The notes under the pieces were generated by a model that saw only the letters and a program-made list of their open reading frames with translations, did no database searches and was not told the DNA's origin. A program made the position numbers and the translations under genes. Below, one piece after another: positions 1-5,132 of a stretch of 5,472 nucleotides of DNA. How positions within the stretch are numbered: position 1 is the first letter of the stretch; each line of letters starts with the position of its first letter. This DNA comes from CANJBX01 sp041487815 (lineage in GTDB: Bacteria; Pseudomonadota; Alphaproteobacteria; Rhizobiales; Xanthobacteraceae), in the NCBI GenBank assembly GCA_041487815.1, contig JBGPOB010000260.1, positions 1-5,472 on the forward strand, read 5' to 3'.

Positions 1-581
1 ATCGCGACCTCGTCGAGCTGGATATAGCGGCAGCCCATCTCGGCGAGTTCCGCGATCTCCTGCGAAAACACCGCCGCAAGATCGGCGAAAAACGCGTCGA
101 CATCGGGATAGATTTTCGGATCGGCAAAGTTGCTGCAGCGATAAAAGTGCATCGTCGATGGCGCCGGCAACGTGATCTTCGCCGTCGCCGACGTCGCGCT
201 GCGCACGAACATCAGTTCATCGAGCGCGAGCGGCTGCCGCCGCATCAGCTTGCCGGCCGCATAGGTGCCGGTGAATTCGAGTTCATGGCCGGCATCGTTG
301 CGAAACTTGAATTGCGCCGGCTTGATCTCAAAGCCGCCGACGCGCTCGACGAACCGGCTCCAGTAAGACGCGCGCCGGAATTCGCCGTCGGTGACGACGG
401 CAAGCCCGGCGCTTTCCTGCATTTCGATTACCGCGCGGATGCAGTCGTCGACGACGTCACGAAAGCGCTTGTCGTCAAGCCGTCCGGCAGCGTGCTCGCG
501 AAAGGCCTGCCGCAGCGCCGGCGGACGCAGCAAGCTGCCGATATGGTCGGCGCGAAACGGCGGTTGGCCGGGCCGGTTCAT
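1..581 (-). CDS. MetE-like cobalamin-independent methyltransferase, N-terminal part (cut by window edge)
   Basis: The frame is open from ATG at 581 to the window edge, giving 193 residues of the N-terminal part. The protein opens with FRADHIGSLLRP (about residues 9-20), the hallmark start of the short YxjG/YxjH-type proteins related to the C-terminal catalytic half of MetE. Further family features are VVTDGEFRR (about 58-66) and CRYIQLDEVA at the edge, which resembles the IQ-DEP strand of MetE. Members are usually annotated as 5-methyltetrahydropteroyltriglutamate-homocysteine methyltransferase and are cytosolic. Full-length relatives are about 370 residues, so roughly half is outside the window, including the region expected to carry the zinc ligands. 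The start is well fixed because an in-frame TGA lies four codons upstream (591-593) with no start codon between. No clear Shine-Dalgarno is visible. It is divergent from the peroxidase gene. The family is fairly sure; the methyl donor and true reaction are not. Confidence 0.85.
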   Translation of the reverse strand, partial: MNRPGQPPFRADHIGSLLRPPALRQAFREHAAGRLDDKRFRDVVDDCIRAVIEMQESAGLAVVTDGEFRRASYWSRFVERVGGFEIKPAQFKFRNDAGHELEFTGTYAAGKLMRRQPLALDELMFVRSATSATAKITLPAPSTMHFYRCSNFADPKIYPDVDAFFADLAAVFSQEIAELAEMGCRYIQLDEVA

Positions 582-686
582 GCGCCACGATCAAGGAGAA
601 CGGGCCGCAAAGGTCAAGGGATGAAACCCCGCATCCGCTGGCCCGTATCCATTTACGCAATCTATCCGTAGGCGTAAAAGCACACC
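582..686. promoter_or_regulatory. divergent intergenic region between the MetE-like and peroxidase genes
   Basis: This 105-base gap lies between two divergent start codons, so it must hold the upstream control of both genes unless transcription enters from elsewhere. The only clear structure is an inverted repeat next to the peroxidase start, listed separately. A weak pair TTTACG (652-657) and TAAAAG (675-680) with 17-base spacing resembles -35/-10 boxes for the plus strand. It would start transcription at or just past the peroxidase ATG, so I do not call it a promoter. No strong Shine-Dalgarno precedes either start. Confidence 0.45.
652..678. repeat. inverted repeat TTTACGC...GCGTAAA just upstream of the peroxidase start
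   Basis: Perfect 7-base arms TTTACGC (652-658) and GCGTAAA (672-678) are separated by 13 bases. An inner CTA/TAG pairing (662-664 with 669-671) around a TCCG loop allows a bulged hairpin. The repeat ends 8 bases before the ATG at 687. It could be an operator for a dimeric regulator, or a leader hairpin lying over the ribosome-binding region. Both roles are inference. Confidence 0.4.
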
Positions 687-1250
687 ATGCGACCCGATCG
701 ACGCCATGTCCTCGCGCTCGTCGCCGGCGGCATCGCCGGCCCGGCGTTCGCCCAGGCTCCCGCCATGAGCAGGATCACTGCGTATACGTTCAGCTTTTCC
801 GGCCTCGCGGGCGGTGACATCCGTCTCTCCGACTATGCCGGCAAGCCGATCCTGGTGGTCAACACCGCTTCGCTGTGCGGTTACACGCCGCAATACGCGG
901 GCTTGCAGGAATTGTGGAAGCGCTTTCACGACCGCGGGCTGATGATCGTCGGCGTGCCGTCGAACGATTTCGGCGGCCAGGAGCCGGGCGGCGCCGCCGA
1001 GATCGACGCGACCGCCCATCACCTGTACGGCGTGACCTTCCCGATCGCCGCCAAGGCCGGCGTGAAAGGCGCGAACGCGCACCCGTTCTTCCGCTGGGCC
1101 GCCGCCGAGCGGCCGCGCGATGTTCCAAAATGGAATTTCCACAAGTACCTGATCGGGCACGACGGCCATATCGCCGCGGTATTCGCCACCGACGTCGAGC
1201 CGACCGACACGCGCGTCATCACGGCGATTGCAAAGGAACTCGGCGAGTAA
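687..1250 (+). CDS. gpx: exported glutathione peroxidase family protein (single-cysteine type)
   Basis: A thioredoxin-fold peroxidase of 187 residues, predicted to reduce hydrogen or organic peroxides with a thiol donor. The catalytic set is visible: Cys64 in NTASLCGYTPQY, Gln98 in FGGQEPG, and Trp149-Asn150 in KWNF. YGVTFP (114-119) and NAHPFFRW (130-137) are further family landmarks. Residues 1-22 form a signal peptide with Arg5-Arg6, a hydrophobic stretch and an AFA cleavage site before Gln23. The RR pair hints at Tat export, but the motif is incomplete. Most bacterial relatives of about 160 residues are cytosolic, so the extra N-terminus is the notable part. Cys64 is the only cysteine, and the usual resolving cysteine before YGV-FP is Ala110. 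ATG 687 is the first usable start after an in-frame TAA at 675-677. Met27 (765) would give a cytosolic form. The gene is convergent with livF and has only a weak ribosome-binding site. The family is sure; the donor and location are inferred. Confidence 0.93.
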   Translation: MRPDRRHVLALVAGGIAGPAFAQAPAMSRITAYTFSFSGLAGGDIRLSDYAGKPILVVNTASLCGYTPQYAGLQELWKRFHDRGLMIVGVPSNDFGGQEPGGAAEIDATAHHLYGVTFPIAAKAGVKGANAHPFFRWAAAERPRDVPKWNFHKYLIGHDGHIAAVFATDVEPTDTRVITAIAKELGE

Positions 1251-1254
1251 GCGC

Positions 1255-1291
1255 CGCAAGCAGAAATTGAGATTTCCGCAAAGTGCTTGCG
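1255..1291 (+). terminator. long bulged stem-loop just after the peroxidase stop
   Basis: CGCAAGCA (1255-1262) pairs with TGCTTGCG (1284-1291). The inner arms GAAAT (1263-1267) and ATTTC (1272-1276) continue the stem around a TGAG loop. The result is a 13-base-pair stem with a 7-base bulge (1277-1283). It begins 5 bases after the peroxidase TAA. No T-run follows, so it is not a classic intrinsic terminator. It may instead protect the mRNA 3' end or act with Rho. Confidence 0.4.
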
Positions 1292-1320
1292 CATGATTGC
1301 TTCGACACAAAACACTGATT

Positions 1321-1410
1321 TCGTCATCGCCGGGCCTGTGCCGGCGATCCCGTTCAGCAGGCACTGTGCTTCACCAAACGAGATGGCCGGGACAAGCCCG
1401 GCCATGACGA
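1321..1410. repeat. paired-hairpin intergenic repeat (Bradyrhizobium-type palindromic element)
   Basis: The outer arms TCGTCAT (1321-1327) and ATGACGA (1404-1410) are exact reverse complements. Inside lie two hairpins: ATCGCCGG/CCGGCGAT (1326-1333 with 1341-1348, 7-base loop) and ATGGCCGGG/CCCGGCCAT (1383-1391 with 1397-1405, 5-base loop). Between them GCAC-T-GTGC (1361-1369) adds another small dyad. The whole could fold as a cloverleaf. From memory, copies of this GC-rich element are abundant between genes in Bradyrhizobium and relatives, where it produces spurious peptides such as MAGTSPAMT. It lies between convergent genes and may stop transcription from both sides. Confidence 0.75.
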
Positions 1411-1432
1411 CTCAAGTCCGAGCGATCGTGTG

Positions 1433-2206
1433 CTACCGTCCCAAAATTGCGCGCCGCTTTTTTCGAATGCTGGTTTCGATCGCGCGCACGCCGCTGCCCT
1501 GCCCGCCGAGATAGGCCTCCTGCACCGCCGGATTGCCCAACAGCTCAGCCGCGGCGCCTGAAACCGTGATGCGCCCGTTTTCCAGCACATAGCCGCGGTC
1601 GGCGATGGCGAGCGCTGCGCGCGCGTTCTGCTCGACGACCAGGACGGTGCCGCCCGCCGCCCGCAGCGCGACGATCTGGTCCATGATGCGCGTGACCATG
1701 AGCGGCGCCAGCCCGAGCGAAGGCTCGTCGAGCAGCATCAATCGCGGCCGCGACATCATGGCGCGCGCGATCGCCAGCATCTGCTGCTCGCCGCCGGAGA
1801 GCGTCTGCGCCGCCTGGCGCCGCCGCTCGCGCAGGATCGGGAATTGCCGGAACTGCTCGTCGAGCGTCGCCACAACGCCGGCGCGGTCGGCGCGCGCGTA
1901 GGCGCCGAGCCGCAGGTTCTCCTCGACCGTCATGGCGCCGAACAATTGGCGGCGTTCGGGCACCTGGGCGAGACCCGCGCGCACGATCGCCGGCGTTGCC
2001 GCGCCCGCGATCGAAGCGCCATCGAAGCGGATATCGCCGCCCGAGAGCGGCACCATCGCCATGACCGTGTTGAGCAGCGTGGACTTGCCCGCGCCATTGG
2101 CGCCGATGAGCGCGACGATCTCGCCGGCGCCGACCGCCAGCGACACCTCGTGCAATACGGGCAAACGCCCGTAACCGCTGGTGACGCGATCGAGTTCAAG
2201 CAACAT
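1433..2206 (-). CDS. livF: LivF-type ABC transporter ATP-binding protein
   Basis: A 257-residue ATPase of the branched-chain/hydrophobic amino acid (HAAT) importer family, acting on the cytoplasmic face of the membrane. Motifs from the chosen start are Walker A GANGAGKST (35-43), Q-loop Gln81 in AQVPERRQLF, signature LSGGEQQ (136-142) and Walker B LMLLDEP (156-162) with catalytic Glu161. VEQN (191-194) stands where most ABC proteins have the switch histidine, and this replacement is normal for LivF. The LivF end motif AYLGG is at 231-235. A 22-residue basic tail follows (RKKRR near the end), about 20 residues beyond the E. coli length. I chose ATG 2206 because MLLELDRVTSGYG matches the family start and overlaps the livMG stop by 11 bases. 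An in-frame ATG at 2248 would add 14 residues unlike the family. GGAG lies 11 bases upstream of ATG 2206. It is the last gene of the operon. Confidence 0.95.
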   Translation of the reverse strand: MLLELDRVTSGYGRLPVLHEVSLAVGAGEIVALIGANGAGKSTLLNTVMAMVPLSGGDIRFDGASIAGAATPAIVRAGLAQVPERRQLFGAMTVEENLRLGAYARADRAGVVATLDEQFRQFPILRERRRQAAQTLSGGEQQMLAIARAMMSRPRLMLLDEPSLGLAPLMVTRIMDQIVALRAAGGTVLVVEQNARAALAIADRGYVLENGRITVSGAAAELLGNPAVQEAYLGGQGSGVRAIETSIRKKRRAILGR

Positions 2207-4037
2207 GCTCTTGCGCGCTCCGGTTTGCGGCGGTTGGCTCGACCGCATCCTGACCCAGATAGGCGGCGATCACCTCCGGCTCCTGTCGCACCGCGTCGGG
2301 CGCGCCCTCGGCGATCTTCTCGCCGTGATGCATAACAACGAGTTGGTCGGCTAGACCCATGACCACGCGCATGTCGTGCTCGACCAGCAGCACCGTGATG
2401 CCCAGCGCCGCGATCCGCAGTACCAGCTCGGCAAGCCGCTCGGTCTCGGTATCGTTGAGGCCGGAGGCCGGTTCGTCCATCAATATGAGCTTCGGCTCGA
2501 GCGCCAGCGCCCGCGCGATTTCGACCAGCCGCTGGTGGCCGAACGACAACGCGGTCGGCGGCATGTCGCCCGCCCCGCGCAGCCCGACAAAGTCGAGTGC
2601 CGCACGCGCGGCCCGGCGCGTTGCCGCCTCCTCGCGCGCGACTCGCGGCAGGCGCGCGGAGATCGACAGGATGCCGCAGGTATTCAGGCGAAAGCGTCCG
2701 CACATGACGTTTTCCAGCACCGTCATGTTGTCGAACAACTGCAGGTTCTGGAACGTCCGCCCGATGCCGAGCCGGGCAATGTCGTCGGGCATCAGGGATT
2801 CGATCGGCTGGCCGAGGAATTTCACGGTGCCGGCATCGAGCGGCTGGTAGCCGCCGATCAGATTGAACAGCGTGGTCTTGCCGGCGCCGTTCGGCCCGAT
2901 CAGCGCCACGATCGAGCCAGCCTCGACGTTGAAGCTGACATGGTTGACCGCGCGCAGGTTGCCGAACGAGCGCGTGGCGCCATCGACCGACAGCATGATG
3001 GTGCCCGGCGGCGGCATGCCTGTGACCGGCGGCAGCGCCGCGGGATCTGGCTCGACCGTGACCGGCGCCGCCGCGCCGCCGCGGCGGGTCAACCGGTCGA
3101 ACAACGCCCCGATCGCGCCGGCAAGCCCGCCCGGAAACGCCAGCAGCACAACGACGGTGAGCATGCCCATGATCACGGATTCCCACAGCGGCAACGACAG
3201 GCTGCGCAGCAATTCGCGCAGTCCCGTGATCGCGGTCGCGCCGAGCGCCCCGCCCCATACCGACGTCAACCCGCCGATGATCACCGCGGTCAGCAGGTTG
3301 AGGCTGTAGGCGAAGCCATAAACGTTCGGGTCCATCGCGCGCAGATAATGCGCGCCGAGACTGCCGGCGACGCTCGCCATGCCGGCGCTGATGACGAACA
3401 TCTGCACCTTGTAGGTGACGATCTCGATGCCGACCGAGCCGGCCGCGGTCTCGCTGGCCGCGATCGCCTTGAGCGCGCGACCGATGCGCGAGCGATCGAT
3501 ATTGAGCCCGATGCCGACGCAGATGAACGCCATGACCCACGCCGCATAGTAGAAGGCGATTTCGTTGGCAAAGGAGACGCCGAAGATCGCGAACTTCGGC
3601 ACGCCTTGCGTGCCCAGCGCGCCGCCGGTGATCGGCACCGCCTCAATGGCGGCGACGATGAAAATCAGCTGCATCGCCAGCGAGGCGATCGCCAGTACGA
3701 AGCCGCGCAGTTTCAAGATCGGCCGCGCGATCACGAGCGCGAGCAGCATGGCGACAACGACGCCGGCGAGCAGCGCCGCGAACGGATCCCAGCGGTAGTT
3801 CACGCACAGGATCGCATTGACGTAGCCGCCGATCATCAGGAAGCCGGCTTGGCCGAAGGCAAGCTGGTGTGCGTAGCCGAGAAGCAGCACAAAGCCGACG
3901 GTCGCCGCCGCCATGGCGCCAGCGACAATGCCGACGCCGACGGGATAGCTGCCCGGATAAAACAAAGGGTAGATCGCGATGGCGACGACGGCGGCGGCAA
4001 ACGCCAGCGTTCGCTTGTGGGCCGCGAGCGCGCTCAT
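2196..4037 (-). CDS. livM-livG: LivM-LivG fusion: permease plus ATP-binding domain of the same HAAT importer
   Basis: One 613-residue frame joins two usually separate subunits. Residues 1 to about 317 are a LivM-type permease with roughly eight or nine hydrophobic segments. It carries the family motif GYAHQLAFGQAGFLMIGGY (54-72), the cytoplasmic ATPase-contact loop RIGRALKAIAASETAAGSVGI (184-204), and VIIGGLTSVWGGALGA (252-267). Residues 318-346 are a Pro/Ala-rich linker. Residues from about 347 form a LivG-type ATPase with Walker A GPNGAGKTT (381-389), Q-loop Gln430, signature LSFGHQR (497-503), Walker B LILMDEP (517-523) and His554 in VEHD. All catalytic residues are present, so both halves look functional. 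Its ATG overlaps the livH stop as ATGA (4034-4037), which supports this start and coupled translation; a separate ribosome-binding site is weak. An internal Met348 (2996) begins the ATPase half but lacks a Shine-Dalgarno, arguing for one fused product. The substrate is unknown. Confidence 0.95.
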   Translation of the reverse strand: MSALAAHKRTLAFAAAVVAIAIYPLFYPGSYPVGVGIVAGAMAAATVGFVLLLGYAHQLAFGQAGFLMIGGYVNAILCVNYRWDPFAALLAGVVVAMLLALVIARPILKLRGFVLAIASLAMQLIFIVAAIEAVPITGGALGTQGVPKFAIFGVSFANEIAFYYAAWVMAFICVGIGLNIDRSRIGRALKAIAASETAAGSVGIEIVTYKVQMFVISAGMASVAGSLGAHYLRAMDPNVYGFAYSLNLLTAVIIGGLTSVWGGALGATAITGLRELLRSLSLPLWESVIMGMLTVVVLLAFPGGLAGAIGALFDRLTRRGGAAAPVTVEPDPAALPPVTGMPPPGTIMLSVDGATRSFGNLRAVNHVSFNVEAGSIVALIGPNGAGKTTLFNLIGGYQPLDAGTVKFLGQPIESLMPDDIARLGIGRTFQNLQLFDNMTVLENVMCGRFRLNTCGILSISARLPRVAREEAATRRAARAALDFVGLRGAGDMPPTALSFGHQRLVEIARALALEPKLILMDEPASGLNDTETERLAELVLRIAALGITVLLVEHDMRVVMGLADQLVVMHHGEKIAEGAPDAVRQEPEVIAAYLGQDAVEPTAANRSAQEHVA

Positions 4038-4927
4038 AGTTCGCGCGATCCACCGACAAGCGTCGCCCTGCCGACATAAAATACGCCGCCGCGCACGAGA
4101 AGGTAGGCAATCAGCGCGCCATAGACGATGGCATCCTTCCAGCCCGAGGAGATGTAGCCGGCCGACAGCGATTCAAGGACGCCGATGCCCAGCCCGCCGA
4201 GAACGGCGATCGAGGGCGAGCGCAGCCCGCCAAGGATCGCGCCGATGAAGCCCTTGAGGCCGTAGGAAATGCCGGCGTCCCAATTGGCCAGCACGATCGG
4301 CGTAATTACGATGCCGGCCAGCGCGCCGGTGCCGCCGGCCGCGGCGAACACGAACAGCGTCAGCCGTTCGGTATTGATGCCCATCAGGCGGGCGGCCTGC
4401 AGATTGATGGAACAGGCGCGCACGCCGCGCCCGATGTCGGTGTATTTCAGAAACCAGAACGTCGCCGCCAGCAGCGCCGCGGTCGCGCCCCATACCCACA
4501 GGCTCTGCACCGGCAGGATGGCGTTGAACATCGTAAATACGCCGTCGCCGCTGAAGCCAGGCAGCGTGAGCGGATCTTTTCCGAATGCGATCAGCGCGAT
4601 GCCGCGCAGGATCACGGCGACGCCGAGCGTGATGGTAACGCGAATGAAATGCGGCGTGTGGCGCACCGGCGCCAGCGTGAAGCGCTCCTGCGCCGCCGCC
4701 AGCGCCGCGCATGTGAGCGTCGCCGCCGGAATCGCGATCCACAACGGAACGCTTTCGGCGAACAGCCAGGCCGTCAGCATGCCGCCGATCATCACGTACT
4801 CGCCCTGCGCGAAATTGATGACGCCGGTGACGTTGGCCGTCAGCACAAATCCCAGCGCCACCAGCGCGTAGACGCAGCCGGTCGTCAGTCCGGGCAGGAA
4901 AAGCTGGAAGAACACGAACAGATCCAT
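4034..4927 (-). CDS. livH: LivH-type ABC transporter permease
   Basis: A 297-residue inner-membrane permease that should pair with the LivM half of the fusion to form the substrate channel. It has about eight hydrophobic segments. The family signature GVINFAQGEYVMIGG is at 35-49. The cytoplasmic loop TDIGRGVRACSINLQAARLMGI (163-184) is the expected contact for an ATPase subunit. GLKGFIGAILGGLRSPSIAVLGG (223-245) and GVLESLSAGYISSGWKDAIVYG (249-270) complete the LivH pattern. Length matches the family (about 290-310). The start at 4927 is supported by a strong AGGGAGG ribosome-binding site a few bases upstream. Its TGA overlaps the livMG ATG. The 205-base gap before it contrasts with the overlaps after it, so livH may have its own expression level relative to the binding-protein gene. 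Confidence 0.95.
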   Translation of the reverse strand: MDLFVFFQLFLPGLTTGCVYALVALGFVLTANVTGVINFAQGEYVMIGGMLTAWLFAESVPLWIAIPAATLTCAALAAAQERFTLAPVRHTPHFIRVTITLGVAVILRGIALIAFGKDPLTLPGFSGDGVFTMFNAILPVQSLWVWGATAALLAATFWFLKYTDIGRGVRACSINLQAARLMGINTERLTLFVFAAAGGTGALAGIVITPIVLANWDAGISYGLKGFIGAILGGLRSPSIAVLGGLGIGVLESLSAGYISSGWKDAIVYGALIAYLLVRGGVFYVGRATLVGGSREL

Positions 4928-4931
4928 TCAG

Positions 4932-4938
4932 CCTCCCT
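4932..4938 (-). promoter_or_regulatory. strong Shine-Dalgarno of livH
   Basis: Read on the minus strand, AGGGAGG ends four bases (CTGA) before the livH ATG at 4927. It is the best ribosome-binding site in the window and fixes the livH start. The spacing is slightly short. Confidence 0.8.
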
Positions 4939-4947
4939 GGAACTCGA

Positions 4948-4961
4948 TCAACGCGCGTTGA
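4948..4961. repeat. 14-bp perfect palindrome in the livH leader
   Basis: TCAACGCGCGTTGA equals its own reverse complement over all 14 bases. It sits 20 bases before the livH ATG, just upstream of the ribosome-binding site. A palindrome of this length without a spacer suits a dimeric DNA-binding protein, but no regulator gene is in view. No family can be assigned from the bases alone. Confidence 0.4.
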
Positions 4962-4981
4962 ACCGGTCAGCCCGACCAGCA

Positions 4982-5034
4982 TTTTGCTTGCGGTACGATC
5001 TTATCCGAAAGCCCGCAACTTATCGGGAGCATGC
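4982..5034. repeat. diverged copy of a rhizobial intergenic repeat
   Basis: Read on the minus strand, it contains GCATGCTCCCGATAAGT followed by CTTTCGGATAAGATCGTAC. This resembles, from memory, a widespread rhizobial intergenic repeat that runs roughly GCATGATCCCGAAAAGTGGG, then CGGTTTTCGGATAAGATCATGC. The ends are degenerate here and the middle differs, so this looks like an old copy. It lies between the binding-protein gene and livH, upstream of the palindrome. No open frame or transposase accompanies it. Confidence 0.5.
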
Positions 5035-5045
5035 CCCAAACCGAA

Positions 5046-5077
5046 CGGGCGCGCGTCGCCGCGCGCCCGAATTTTTT
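5046..5077. terminator. GC-rich 10-bp stem-loop flanked by a T-run on the plus strand
   Basis: CGGGCGCGCG (5046-5055) and CGCGCGCCCG (5060-5069) form a perfect 10-base-pair stem with loop TCGC. On the plus strand AA and then six Ts (5072-5077) follow, the shape of an intrinsic terminator. The operon is read from the minus strand, where the same bases give an A-run before the stem and only TTCGGTTTGG after it. It may partially stop or stabilise the binding-protein transcript, or stop antisense transcription. Confidence 0.55.
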
Positions 5078-5110
5078 CAAGAGACCGTCGCAGATATGCC
5101 CGTCACCCGG

Positions 5111-5130
5111 TCTGGCGTCGTCGCGCCAGA
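5111..5130 (-). terminator. small stem-loop right after the binding-protein stop codon
   Basis: TCTGGCG (5111-5117) and CGCCAGA (5124-5130) form a 7-base-pair stem with a 6-base loop, starting two bases after the TGA at 5133-5135. No T-run follows. Together with the next stem-loop it probably caps the 3' end of the binding-protein message. Confidence 0.45.
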
Positions 5131-5132
5131 GC

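Noticed and set aside
147..671. 174-residue plus-strand frame
   Set aside because: It is antisense to the MetE-like gene, which has clear family motifs throughout the same stretch.
652..680. TTTACG-17-TAAAAG as a sigma-70-type promoter for the peroxidase gene
   Set aside because: Each box matches only about four of six consensus bases, and transcription would begin at the start codon.
591..1364. 257-residue minus-strand frame across the peroxidase gene
   Set aside because: It is antisense to a confidently identified peroxidase and runs into the intergenic repeat; no family features were seen.
1019..1514. Small frames over the repeat (MAGLVPAIS... and ...MAGTSPAMTT)
   Set aside because: These peptides are translations of the palindromic repeat, a known source of false gene calls, with no ribosome-binding site.
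2207..2248. Upstream ATG of livF at 2248
   Set aside because: It would add 14 residues unlike the LivF family start and lengthen the overlap with livMG to 53 bases.
1930..3540. 536-residue open frame on the minus strand in another phase
   Set aside because: It is an out-of-frame reading of livMG and livF; the composition is arginine-rich and no coherent motif appears, while the true frames carry all ABC motifs.
2376..4079. 567-residue open frame on the plus strand across livMG
   Set aside because: It is antisense to the fusion gene, has an Arg/Asp/Gln/His-rich composition with no domain pattern, and its length follows from the G/C third-position bias of the real gene.
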